In this document: one piece after another, positions 8,592-18,126 of the stretch
How the letters are laid out: each line of letters begins with the position of its first letter
How positions within the stretch are numbered: the stretch's first letter is position 1
Source: CAHJXF01 sp038225855
GTDB lineage: Bacteria > Pseudomonadota > Gammaproteobacteria > Burkholderiales > Burkholderiaceae_D
DNA: 64,000 nt
Assembly: GCA_038225855.1 (NCBI GenBank)
Contig: JBBRQU010000016.1
Coordinates: 1 to 64,000, forward strand
Direction: 5' to 3'
The notes under the pieces: generated by a model
Databases searched by the model: none
The model's input: the letters and a program-made list of their open reading frames with translations, nothing else
What the model was told of the DNA's origin: nothing
Program-made: the position numbers and the translations under genes

Positions 8592-9506
8592 TCAGCGATA
8601 GAACTTGGCGTCGCCCGGCGGCCTCGTCTTGAAGCGCTTGTGGGTCCAGAGATATTGCTCGGGCATCTCGAGCACGCGTTCTTCGATGAAAGCATTCATC
8701 CGTCTCGCGGCGTGCGCGAGCGTGGTCGGCGCGAGCGTCGCAGGCCCGGGCCCGGCGGGCTCTGCCTCCTCGCGATCGGGAAAGTCGATCCACGCCGGAT
8801 AGAAGCGCGCCTCGTAGCCATCGGACGTCATGCGCGTCACGCACGGGACCACACGTGCATGCGTGATGCGCGCCAGTCGCGCAGGCGCGGTGATGGTCGC
8901 CGTCGAGACGCCGAAGAACGGCACGAAAGCCGCGTCGCGCGCACCGAAGTCCATGTCGGGCAGGTAGTAGAACGACCGGCCGCGCCGCATCGCGCGAATC
9001 GCGCCGCGCATGCCGTCCTGGCGCGACAACAGCAGCGGTTTGTTGAAGCGGCTGCGCGCCGCGAGGATCGCATCGTCGAGCACCTTGTTCTTTTGATGCG
9101 AGTACATCGAGATCGCATGCAGCAGCATCGAGAAGCGGATGCCGCCCGCGTCGAGCCCGACGAAGTGGGGTGCGAGCACGATCACCGGACCTGCTGCCGC
9201 GGCCTCTTCGAAATGATGAAGGTCGATCCATCGCACATGCTTTTCGATGCGCTCGCGGTCTCCCCACCAGATCAAACCGCGATCGAGCACGCTTTGTGCG
9301 AAGGCGCGAAAGTGCGCGCGCGCCAGCTTGCGGCGCTCGCGCTCGGGCATTTGCGGGAAACACGCGCGCAGGTTGATGCGGGCGACGCGGCGGCGATCGG
9401 CTGCGACCAGATACAACAGCGCGCCGAGCGCCGCACCCAGCGCGCGCGTAATCGGCAAGGGCAAGGCGCCGAAAGATCGAAGGACTCGCAACCAGAAACG
9501 CGTCAT
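8592..9506 (-). CDS. LpxL/HtrB-type lipid A acyltransferase (second copy)
   Basis: 304 residues starting MTRFWLRVLRSFGALPL. It belongs to the lysophospholipid acyltransferase-like late acyltransferases that add secondary acyl chains to Kdo2-lipid IVA at the inner membrane. The HX4D motif appears as HFVGLD, and the N-terminal hydrophobic helix anchors it. The ending YLWTHKRFKTRPPG is typical. ATGA overlap with the upstream paralogue (9503-9506) shows the two are co-translated. Which acyl position each fills cannot be told from sequence. Confidence 0.9.
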   Translation of the reverse strand: MTRFWLRVLRSFGALPLPITRALGAALGALLYLVAADRRRVARINLRACFPQMPERERRKLARAHFRAFAQSVLDRGLIWWGDRERIEKHVRWIDLHHFEEAAAAGPVIVLAPHFVGLDAGGIRFSMLLHAISMYSHQKNKVLDDAILAARSRFNKPLLLSRQDGMRGAIRAMRRGRSFYYLPDMDFGARDAAFVPFFGVSTATITAPARLARITHARVVPCVTRMTSDGYEARFYPAWIDFPDREEAEPAGPGPATLAPTTLAHAARRMNAFIEERVLEMPEQYLWTHKRFKTRPPGDAKFYR

Positions 9507-10435
9507 GAGCTCGTGTCGTTCGTCGACGGCGGCGCGTCGGCCGAGCGCGGCTTCTTGTAGCGGTTGTAGCCCCACAGATATTGCTCGGGGTTCGATCGAA
9601 TCAAGTTCTCGAGCGCCGCGTTGATCTGTGTTGCCGCGATGACGGGATCGTTCGACAGGGGCTCGTCGTGGCGTGAGAAATGCACCGTCCACCCTCGACC
9701 ATCGGCGAGCCGCTCGCCGTGTGCAAGCAACAACGCAGCGCCTGTCAGCTTCTGCAGCCGCGCCGGCAAGGTCATCGTGTACGCGGGCTTTCCGAAGAAG
9801 TGGGCCCATACCCCTTCGCCTCGGCTGGGGACCTGATCGGGCAGCATGCCGATCGCTTCGCCGCGCCTCAAGGCGCGCGAGAGACGCCGCACGCCCGACA
9901 GATCGGCGGGCGCGAGCGCGAGGTTTTCGCGCGGTCGACAGCCTTCGATCAACGGCGCGAGCCAAGATTTTCGCGGGCGGCGATACAGCACCGTCAACGG
10001 CGCACCGGCCTCGCGATTGTTCGCATAGAACTGCGCGGTCACTTCGAAGCAGCCCAGATGCGGCGTGAGGAACACGATGCCGCGACCTTCGCGTCGCGCG
10101 GCTTCGACGACAGGCCATCCGGTCGCGCGCGTGCGGGCGAGCACTTCGCTCTGAGGGCGCATCCACACGAAGGCCAATTCCAGCGCTCCCCTGCCCGCTT
10201 GCGCGGCAGCCCGGCCGATCTGCCCTCGATCGGATACCGTGGGATAACCGGCCTGTGCGAGATTGTCGATCAGATGCCGTCGATAACCCGGTGTGATTGC
10301 CGCAACGAGGCGGCCCGACGCGCTCCCGATTTTTTGCAGCAGGCCGAGCGGCAAATGCGAGAGAAGGCGAATGAGGGCGGTCAGCAAGGTGAGCGAAAAT
10401 TCGAGGCGTGGTTGCAGCCGCGGCGCGTCCGGCAT
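9503..10435 (-). CDS. LpxL/HtrB-type lipid A acyltransferase (first copy)
   Basis: 310 residues from the ATG at 10435 (a TTG one codon earlier is possible). Same family as the gene that follows. The catalytic HX4E is HLGCFE in LTPHLGCFEV, and LPDQVPSRGEGVWA matches the conserved second block; the end is NPEQYLWGYNRYKKPR. First gene of a run that reads acyltransferase, acyltransferase, dapF, DUF484, xerC. Divergent from metK, sharing a 234-base promoter region. With LpxO further on, the window carries three lipid A tailoring enzymes. Confidence 0.9.
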   Translation of the reverse strand: MPDAPRLQPRLEFSLTLLTALIRLLSHLPLGLLQKIGSASGRLVAAITPGYRRHLIDNLAQAGYPTVSDRGQIGRAAAQAGRGALELAFVWMRPQSEVLARTRATGWPVVEAARREGRGIVFLTPHLGCFEVTAQFYANNREAGAPLTVLYRRPRKSWLAPLIEGCRPRENLALAPADLSGVRRLSRALRRGEAIGMLPDQVPSRGEGVWAHFFGKPAYTMTLPARLQKLTGAALLLAHGERLADGRGWTVHFSRHDEPLSNDPVIAATQINAALENLIRSNPEQYLWGYNRYKKPRSADAPPSTNDTSS

Positions 10436-10500
10436 CAAAGCGCAAAAGGCGCGGTATCATACGGCCCCACGAGCACGGCAACGATTCGAGATGATTCGCG

Positions 10501-10529
10501 TTGCCTTGCGGACGCGCCCGTTTTATGAC
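10501..10529 (+). promoter_or_regulatory. Candidate metK promoter
   Basis: TTGCCT at 10501-10506, a 17-base spacer and TATGAC at 10524-10529; each hexamer matches the sigma70 consensus at 4 of 6 positions. Transcription would start near 10536, giving a leader of about 130 bases. Confidence 0.35.
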
Positions 10530-10538
10530 TACTTGCGG

Positions 10539-10648
10539 GGCGGTCCGGATCGAGACGATGTTGCCGCTCGATCCTTGGTGTCGCTAAAGCGTCGCTGTTT
10601 CGGGTTCTCCTGACCGGCCGCCGAACGTGACACTTCCGGCGGCCTTTT
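10539..10648 (+). promoter_or_regulatory. metK leader with possible antiterminator and intrinsic terminator
   Basis: A terminator-like hairpin sits 22 bases before the metK ATG: GGCCGCCG (10616-10623), 13-base loop, CGGCGGCC (10637-10644), then TTTT. Since only metK lies downstream and the lpxL genes run the other way, it looks like an attenuator rather than an end-of-gene terminator. The upstream segment GGCGG(T)CCGG (10539-10548) can pair with CCGGCCGCC (10614-10622) over nine pairs with one bulge, which would open the terminator. The ligand or sensor is unknown; no known SAM-riboswitch consensus was recognised. Confidence 0.45.
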
Positions 10649-10669
10649 CATTGTGTTCAGGAGTCCCTC

Positions 10670-11863
<1,194 letters not shown>

Positions 11864-11924
11864 CTGGCGACAGTGGCGAGGCAATTGGCGTTCGCGCCGA
11901 TTGGTCTTGAGGTCCTTGCCGAAA

Positions 11925-12500
11925 TCAGTTCAACGGCGACACCCCGATCAGCCACCGGTGTATGCCCATGATCAACGCGGCATAGATCGTCAACCCCCCG
12001 ACGACGGCAATCAGATCGTTGAACTTCGATGGCGGCGCGGTGCGCACTTCATGCGGCACCGCGCGGCGGTTGACCGCGATGCGATCAACCGCGGCCCAAA
12101 CCAGGAATCCGCCGAACAGAAGCACATCGGCCAACGTGCCGTTGGCGAGCAGGTGCGCAAAAGCCCAGATGATCACCGCCAACAGCATCGGATGCTTGGT
12201 CGCGCGCCGGATGCGCCCCGGCAGATACGCGGACAACAGCAAGGGAAACACCGGCAGCATCAATATCAGCGCAAGGTGGCGCATCGCGGCCGGCGGCGCA
12301 TAGACCATCGCCGTCGTATGGCGCGCCAGTCCGTAGCCGTAGAGCAGCAGTACGAAGCCGATGAGCGACCCAACCGAATAGATGCGCTTCCATGCTTTCT
12401 CGCCGCGCCGCGCGACTTGTGCGTCTCGCCATGCGGGAGCGACGATGGCTATTGAATGGATCCCGAGGAAAAATACCAAGCCAACGATCAACAGGGTCAT
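11925..12500 (-). CDS. NnrU family membrane protein
   Basis: 191 residues with about six hydrophobic segments. Matches the NnrU family (GIHSIAIV near the N-terminus, YGLARHT, ATKHPMLLAVIIWAFAHLL with the conserved HP and H residues). NnrU was named from denitrification loci but its activity is unclear; it is distantly related to isoprenylcysteine methyltransferase-like membrane proteins. No denitrification gene lies in the window. Divergent from the GNAT gene, convergent with metK. Confidence 0.8.
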   Translation of the reverse strand: MTLLIVGLVFFLGIHSIAIVAPAWRDAQVARRGEKAWKRIYSVGSLIGFVLLLYGYGLARHTTAMVYAPPAAMRHLALILMLPVFPLLLSAYLPGRIRRATKHPMLLAVIIWAFAHLLANGTLADVLLFGGFLVWAAVDRIAVNRRAVPHEVRTAPPSKFNDLIAVVGGLTIYAALIMGIHRWLIGVSPLN

Positions 12501-12533
12501 GACGTTCTCCGTAACGGTGAGTTGTGCACGTAA

Positions 12534-13433
12534 ATGTCTTCCGACGCGCTTCGCAGCGAACTGATCTTTCTGTCGCGTTCAGGCGACGCGCAACGCATCG
12601 GTGACTGCGTCGTCGTGCGCACGCCCGACAACCCGACTTATTGGTGGGGCAATACGCTCTACTTCGATCGCGCGCCGGCCAAGGGCGACTTGATGCGATG
12701 GACGCGGCTGTTCGATCAACGCTTGCGCGTTCGACAACCCGAATCGCGGCATACCACTTTCGGTTGGAGCGGTGCCGAACGCGGCTGCGTCAATCCGTTC
12801 ATCGACTCCGGTTACACACTGCATGAGTTGGTCATCCTGACTGCAGACAAAGGCGCAGTTATCGAGCCGCTTCATGAAAATCGTTTCGCACAGATTGCAG
12901 CGCTTGCTTCAACCGATTGGGGCGCGCTTCGCGACTTGATGATCGAAACGCGCGAGGCCCATCACACGCTGGAAGGCTACGCGACATTCGCTGAAAGGCG
13001 CATCGCCACCTGGCGCGCGCTCAGCGATGCTGGTCAGGGCGCATGGTTCGGCGCGTGGCAGGAGCTCGGCGATGAGCGTCAATTGGTGTCGGCGCTCGGC
13101 GTCTTCGTCGAAGCGGAACGCGCTGCGGACGGGCGACGCATCGGGCGCTTTCAGCAGGTCATCACGCATCCTGCCACGCGCCGCCAAGGACTGGCCAGTA
13201 TGCTGGTCGCACGGGCCTCACGCCATGCGTTCGATCGGCTCGATGCGGACACTCTGCTCATCATTGCCGACGAGCACGACGCCGCGCGCCGCGTTTACCA
13301 GTCGACCGGCTTTCGTGCCTGCGGCTGGCAGCGCGGGCTTGAACTCGGCGGGCTATTGAACACAACGCGGGCGCCGTGTGTCCCGTACAAGACACGCTGT
13401 TTCAAGGGCGCACGCCGCTCGCAGCCATCGTGA
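12534..13433 (+). CDS. GNAT family N-acetyltransferase
   Basis: 299 residues. The C-terminal half shows a GNAT fold with acetyl-CoA motif A, VITHPATRRQGLASML (RRQGLA being the pyrophosphate loop), followed by ADEHDAARRVYQSTGF. The N-terminal half (WWGNTLYFDRAP, FGWSGAERG) is characteristic of a two-domain GNAT subfamily and may be a degenerate second copy of the fold. Substrate unknown. It starts 33 bases from the divergent nnrU gene and has only a weak ribosome-binding site. Confidence 0.75.
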   Translation: MSSDALRSELIFLSRSGDAQRIGDCVVVRTPDNPTYWWGNTLYFDRAPAKGDLMRWTRLFDQRLRVRQPESRHTTFGWSGAERGCVNPFIDSGYTLHELVILTADKGAVIEPLHENRFAQIAALASTDWGALRDLMIETREAHHTLEGYATFAERRIATWRALSDAGQGAWFGAWQELGDERQLVSALGVFVEAERAADGRRIGRFQQVITHPATRRQGLASMLVARASRHAFDRLDADTLLIIADEHDAARRVYQSTGFRACGWQRGLELGGLLNTTRAPCVPYKTRCFKGARRSQPS

Positions 13434-13485
13434 GAAAATGCGCGGCTCGCGTCGAGATGCGCGATTCGCTTTCGGCCCTCCCGCA

Positions 13486-14394
13486 ATGAAGCTCACCCTC
13501 GTCGTCATCCTCCTGCTCTTCGCGGCCAGCGGCGCCTACGTGCACCTGCGCGGTCGCGTGCGCCACAAGGTCGGTCGGCAGGTGTTCGATCACTCGACGT
13601 TCACGGCGCCGATGAACATATTCATGTATGCGTTCTCGCGCGTACCCACCACGCCATACCTCGAAGCGGCATCCTTCCCCCATCTGCTCAAGCTGTCCGA
13701 CAATTGGCAGGTGATTCGCGACGAAGGCGTGAAGCTGATGGACCTGCAGAAGATCAAGGCGGCCGATTCGCACAACGATGCGGGATTCAACTCGTTCTTC
13801 AAGACCGGATGGAAGCGCTTCTATCTGAAGTGGTACGACGATGCCCACCCGTCGGCCGCCGCGCTGTGCCCGAAAACCACCGCGCTGCTACGCGAGATTC
13901 CCGAGGTCAAGGCCGCGATGTTTGCCGAGTTGCCCGACGGCGCGAAGCTCGGGCGCCATCGCGATCCCTACGCGGGATCGTTGCGCTATCACCTCGGCCT
14001 TTCGACGCCGAACGACGATCGCTGTTTCATCGACGTCGACGGCCAGCGCTATAGCTGGCGCGACGGGCAGGGCGTGGTATTCGACGAAACCTTCATCCAC
14101 TACGCCGAGAATCGCAGCGGTCGGAACCGACTGATCCTGTTCTGCGACATCGAGCGGCCGATGAAGACGCGCTGGGCGCAATGGCTCAACCACTGGCTCG
14201 GCAAGAACGTCGTCGCCGCTGGATCGTCGCCCAACGACGCGGGTGACAAGACCGGCTTCATCAACAAGATCTTCATCGTGTCGCACGTCGCGGGCCAGTA
14301 TCGGCGGCGTTTCAAACGGTGGAATCCGATGGTTTATCGGGTGAGCAAAGCGCTGCTATTGGTCGGTATTGCCGCGGCGATCGTTTTTCTTTAA
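13486..14394 (+). CDS. lpxO: Lipid A hydroxylase LpxO-like (aspartyl/asparaginyl beta-hydroxylase family)
   Basis: 302 residues from the ATG at 13486, which directly precedes an N-terminal membrane segment (MKLTLVVILLLFAASGAYV). The Fe(II)/2-oxoglutarate core is seen in GRHRDPYAGSLRYHLGL and ETFIHYAENRSGRNRLILFCD, with the metal-binding histidines and the 2-oxoglutarate-binding arginine. LpxO adds a 2-hydroxyl group to a secondary acyl chain of lipid A at the inner face of the cytoplasmic membrane. A second hydrophobic segment closes the protein. The neighbouring LpxL-type genes 4 kb away would supply the acyl chains. Confidence 0.85.
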   Translation: MKLTLVVILLLFAASGAYVHLRGRVRHKVGRQVFDHSTFTAPMNIFMYAFSRVPTTPYLEAASFPHLLKLSDNWQVIRDEGVKLMDLQKIKAADSHNDAGFNSFFKTGWKRFYLKWYDDAHPSAAALCPKTTALLREIPEVKAAMFAELPDGAKLGRHRDPYAGSLRYHLGLSTPNDDRCFIDVDGQRYSWRDGQGVVFDETFIHYAENRSGRNRLILFCDIERPMKTRWAQWLNHWLGKNVVAAGSSPNDAGDKTGFINKIFIVSHVAGQYRRRFKRWNPMVYRVSKALLLVGIAAAIVFL

Positions 14395-14443
14395 AGCGCA
14401 ATCGGATTTCTGAAACCCGGGGCAAGGCGCGCCGCGAACAAGT

Positions 14444-16552
14444 TTATGGAAAATCTGCGCTGGTTCCGGTTTCCAATGCTATCTGGTAGCGGCCGCCACC
14501 TTTCTGCTTGCATTGATAAAGGGCGGCGTCCGCCCGTTGAAGCAATTGCTCCGGCTCCTCTTGCTTGCCTTGATAAAAGGCAATGCCGATGCTGGTACTG
14601 ATATTTTTGATTTGACTGTTTGAAAAAGACTTGTCGGGGTCCGCTACCCAATGCTGGATTGCCCGCGCAATCCGTTCAGCCTGGTCTACGCTGGAAAGGT
14701 TTTCCAGGATGATCGTAAACTCGTCGCCTCCCAGACGCGCAACCGTGTCCGACGCACGCACCGTTTTTTTCAGATGCCTGGCAAACCGCCGCAATACGTC
14801 GTCACCGACCTGATGCCCGAAGGTGTCATTGATTTTCTTGAAATGGTCTAGGTCCATATACATCACCGCCATCAGTTTCTTCGAACGCTTCGAACGTATC
14901 ATCGTCTGGCCAAGTCGATCGTTGAACAAGAGGCGATTCGGTATTCCCGTCAAAGCATCGTGCAAAGCGATGAACTTGAATTCGTGTCGTGATTTTTCCA
15001 CGGCTTCCACGAGTGGATGCAATCGAATCCTGATTAACCAGAGGCTTCCGGCGATCAACAGCGCAAGAAACGGCAGCGCGGTCAGAAACTGCTTGCGGAT
15101 TGGCGCGTACAACTCCCACATATCCATCTTTGTCGCCATGCCAAGACCGGTGGAGCCGATGGGACCCAATGCGGCCATGACCCGTTGACGACGAAAATCG
15201 GTAGTAAGGTCCGTCGCTGTTTCTCCGCGGGCTGCTCGCGTGAGCGGGAGCGCCTTGCCGTCGACATAGGCAGGATAGGTTCCCGCGTGATCGTTCCATC
15301 GAATTGGGAAGCAGACTTGCCTGTCGCCAGCAAGTCCGCACACGACCAGGTCGCCCGTCTCGCCGTGGCGCAACGCTTCCCGATGCATGCGCGTGAGCTC
15401 GTTCATGGGTTGTTCCGCCAAAACGTAGCCGGAAAGCCCTGCGCTGTCGGTCAGCGGCAATCGGGTGCGAAGGATATAGCCGTCTTTCCACAGCAGTTCA
15501 GACGGATATTTACCGGCGATGGGAATTCTTATCTCCGGCTGTGAAACAAATTCCCCGTGCGAAGTCAGTATCTCGCTGTCTGGGCCGATATAGGCGAAGG
15601 CCGAAAAACCATGCATCAAAAACGATTGTGCGGACACGACCAAGGGCGAAAGCCTGGTCGTGTCCGGCCCGCTTTCATTCTGTACCAGATCGCGCACGAA
15701 CGAGATGATTGCCGGTCGCGAACTGATCTGGATCGCCTGGTCGAGATGCAACTGCAGCACGCTCTCGAAGAAGTCGCGTCGGCCCTTTGCGACGATGCTC
15801 ATCTGGTCCAGCATCAATTGTTCCGAGCTGGCCTGCGAAAACCCGAAAACGACAAAAGACACGGCAGCGACAATAATAACCAACAAGACTTCCAGCGTCC
15901 GGTAAATATGATGCGAGGCGATTTCCTCGGCTGTTTCGACGTTCCATTGCGCGCCGGACCACACGCACCAGACTCCAAGCGCCACGATGATAAAATTGCA
16001 GGCGGTCGGAAATGCCATTCGCTCAGCGTGCGGCAGGACGTATAAGTAATCGATGTTTATTAGGAAACTCAGCGCGCCAATCACACCTATGGCTGCGACC
16101 AGAGCAGTGAAAACCTGGATCACCGTGCCTGAAGCGGCCTGTTTGGATCGATCCGACGCGATGAGCAGAAATCCTGTTAAAACGAAACCGACACCAGCTG
16201 CGGGATTCATCTGACCGGTGGACTTTTGCAAGCTGTTCAAATGAGTCGATGAAGTGCGAAGAATCGTTTCTCCAATGGCGATACCGCCAATCAATATAAT
16301 GACAACCGCGCAAATCAGACGAAGCCGCGAAGCCCAGGAGTGGCTGATGAATGGTTGCAAGACGAGTGCGCCTCCCGTCAGTCCGAAACATAGCGCCGAG
16401 GTTATCGTCATCGGCACTCCGCCTACGCGCAGAGTGGTCAGGTTCGAAATACCGAAGCCCCAACCAATCAATATGGTCAAGCTCGATAGAAGCGCAACGA
16501 CGCCGAAGAATGGCGCATGGGCCGTTGCAATGAGGTTGCGGCTCGATCGCAC
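14444..16552 (-). CDS. Membrane-bound diguanylate cyclase (GGDEF domain)
   Basis: 702 residues. About six N-terminal membrane segments (1-220), an extracytoplasmic sensor region of about 270 residues, another membrane segment near 490-510, then a GGDEF domain. The active site is intact (RLGGDEF, GGDEF at 608-612) with the inhibitory RxxD at 599-602, so a product-inhibited c-di-GMP synthase is expected. The start is a GTG at 16552 with AGAGGA 9 bases before it. Base composition is visibly less GC-rich than the flanking genes, which hints at separate acquisition. The sensed signal is unknown. Confidence 0.9.
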   Translation of the reverse strand: MRSSRNLIATAHAPFFGVVALLSSLTILIGWGFGISNLTTLRVGGVPMTITSALCFGLTGGALVLQPFISHSWASRLRLICAVVIILIGGIAIGETILRTSSTHLNSLQKSTGQMNPAAGVGFVLTGFLLIASDRSKQAASGTVIQVFTALVAAIGVIGALSFLINIDYLYVLPHAERMAFPTACNFIIVALGVWCVWSGAQWNVETAEEIASHHIYRTLEVLLVIIVAAVSFVVFGFSQASSEQLMLDQMSIVAKGRRDFFESVLQLHLDQAIQISSRPAIISFVRDLVQNESGPDTTRLSPLVVSAQSFLMHGFSAFAYIGPDSEILTSHGEFVSQPEIRIPIAGKYPSELLWKDGYILRTRLPLTDSAGLSGYVLAEQPMNELTRMHREALRHGETGDLVVCGLAGDRQVCFPIRWNDHAGTYPAYVDGKALPLTRAARGETATDLTTDFRRQRVMAALGPIGSTGLGMATKMDMWELYAPIRKQFLTALPFLALLIAGSLWLIRIRLHPLVEAVEKSRHEFKFIALHDALTGIPNRLLFNDRLGQTMIRSKRSKKLMAVMYMDLDHFKKINDTFGHQVGDDVLRRFARHLKKTVRASDTVARLGGDEFTIILENLSSVDQAERIARAIQHWVADPDKSFSNSQIKNISTSIGIAFYQGKQEEPEQLLQRADAALYQCKQKGGGRYQIALETGTSADFP

Positions 16553-16704
16553 TAAACGAAGTCCTCTTTGCCGGCGCTCGGCGACGGTGATATGCGCCGC
16601 AGCGATGAACGCATGAGTAACGCCACCTGCAATGAATCTCGGGCGGCTGGATGCAAGATTAGTCCATTTGTTATTTTCACCGAGCGCCCGGGGAATACGG
16701 TCCC

Positions 16705-17787
16705 ATGAATGAAATTGCCGAGGAATCGTCGGCCTCGCCCGTGGTCCTTCGCAAAGCGACGGTGCTCGACCTGGCGCACTGCGACACCATCATTGATGCG
16801 CGAACACCGGCCGAGTTCGCGCTCGACCACATTCCGGGGGCGATCAATTGTCCCGTGCTCTCCAACGACGAGCGCGTCGAGGTCGGCACGATGTACAACC
16901 AACAGGGCGCGTTCGACGCGCGCCGCGTGGGCGGCGCGATGGTCGCCGCGAACCTCGCCACTCACTTGCGCGCGACGTTCGCCGACCAGCCGCGCGACTG
17001 GAAGCCGATCGTCTATTGCTGGCGTGGCGGGTTGCGCAGCGGCGCGATGGTGCAATGGATGCGCCTCGTCGGATGGGATGCGCGCCAGTTGAGCGGCGGC
17101 TACCAGCGATGGCGCAAGCACGTGATTGCGCTGATCGAAACCCTCGCGCCACGACTTGATTTGCGCGTGTTGTGCGGCCCGACCGGCAGCGCCAAGACGC
17201 GCATCCTCGCCGCGCTCGCCGACGCGGGCGCACAGACGCTCGACCTCGAAGCCTGCGCGGACCACAAGGGCTCGGTGCTGGGCGGCGTACCGGGCATCGA
17301 GCAGCCCTCGCAGAAGCAATTCGAAACGCGCATCGCGATGATCCTCGAAAAAGTCGATGCAACGCGCCCGCTCTACGTCGAGGCTGAGAGCCGAAAAATT
17401 GGACGCCTCGCGGTGCCCACGCCGCTGCTGTCGCGTCTACGCGAAAGCCCTTGCATTGCAATCGATGCGGGTGCGAACGCGCGCGTCGGATATCTCCTGC
17501 GCGACTATGCCTATTTGGGCGATGAGCCCGAGACTCTCGCGTTTCAGATCGGGCAGCTGCATGAATTGCATTCGAAGGAAACCATTGCTCGCTGGCAACA
17601 ATGGTCGCGCGCGCGCGCACTTGCGCCGCTATTTGCCGAATTGCTCACGCTCCACTACGACCCGCAATACGCGCGATCTCAGGGCCGCCATCTGCAGCGC
17701 TTGAACGATGCGCGACGCGTCGAGTGGACCACGCTCGACGACACCGAGCTCGCCGCGCTCTGCGAGCGGATCGTTGCAATGGGCTAA
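16705..17787 (+). CDS. mnmH: tRNA 2-selenouridine synthase
   Basis: 360 residues, the normal SelU/YbbB length. A rhodanese domain with catalytic Cys105 in VYCWRGG is followed by a P-loop domain (GPTGSAKT at 158-165). The enzyme converts 2-thiouridine at the wobble position of some tRNAs to 2-selenouridine using selenophosphate, through a geranylated intermediate. selD is not in the window, so selenium use has to be checked elsewhere in the genome. Divergent from the diguanylate cyclase gene. Confidence 0.93.
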   Translation: MNEIAEESSASPVVLRKATVLDLAHCDTIIDARTPAEFALDHIPGAINCPVLSNDERVEVGTMYNQQGAFDARRVGGAMVAANLATHLRATFADQPRDWKPIVYCWRGGLRSGAMVQWMRLVGWDARQLSGGYQRWRKHVIALIETLAPRLDLRVLCGPTGSAKTRILAALADAGAQTLDLEACADHKGSVLGGVPGIEQPSQKQFETRIAMILEKVDATRPLYVEAESRKIGRLAVPTPLLSRLRESPCIAIDAGANARVGYLLRDYAYLGDEPETLAFQIGQLHELHSKETIARWQQWSRARALAPLFAELLTLHYDPQYARSQGRHLQRLNDARRVEWTTLDDTELAALCERIVAMG

Positions 17788-17962
17788 GTACACGGACACT
17801 GTCAACGAGGCCATTCGCCAAGCACGCACCGTCCCGAGGCGATGCGGTGTCCTGCAAATCGATTGGAACGTCAAAATTTTTGTCCATGAGGCGGTATTCG
17901 CCGCGAGGCGGAATCGACTCGCTTGGGAAATTCAACTGAGACACTACCCAACGCCCGCTTCG

Positions 17963-17992
17963 TTGGCCACCTCCGCCACAGTGCGTTAAACT
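17963..17992 (+). promoter_or_regulatory. Candidate promoter of the ahcY operon
   Basis: TTGGCC (17963-17968) and TAAACT (17987-17992) with an 18-base spacer. The implied start near 17999 falls two or three bases before the first base of the riboswitch, which is the expected geometry. Confidence 0.5.
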
Positions 17993-18001
17993 GCGTGTCC
18001 C

Positions 18002-18097
18002 GCGTCAAGGAGCGTTGCGACGAGTCGAGCATCGACTCTGCCAGGCTTGACGCATCGCGAATTTTCAGAACACGTTCGCGATGGCAACGGCGCTCAC
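18002..18097 (+). promoter_or_regulatory. S-adenosylhomocysteine (SAH) riboswitch
   Basis: All elements of the SAH aptamer can be drawn. P1 is GCGTCAAG (18002-18009) with CTTGACGC (18046-18053). The conserved GGAGCGTTGCGAC follows, then a P2 hairpin GAGTCGA/TCGACTC (18022-18038), then GCCAGGCT. P4 is ATCGCGAA (18054-18061) with TTCGCGAT (18075-18082). The pseudoknot strand GGCGCTC (18089-18095) pairs with GAGCGTT (18010-18016). Known members of this family raise expression of ahcY operons when SAH accumulates. The ribosome-binding site AAAGGAG comes about 16 bases after the pseudoknot. Confidence 0.92.
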
Positions 18098-18126
18098 GAC
18101 CTTCATTCGAAAGAAAGGAGCGCGTG

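Noticed and set aside
10480..10615. A SAM-II or SAH riboswitch in the metK leader
   Set aside because: GCTAAAG occurs, but neither the SAM-II pseudoknot stems nor the SAH core GGAGCGxTGC can be formed; only the attenuator-like pairing holds.
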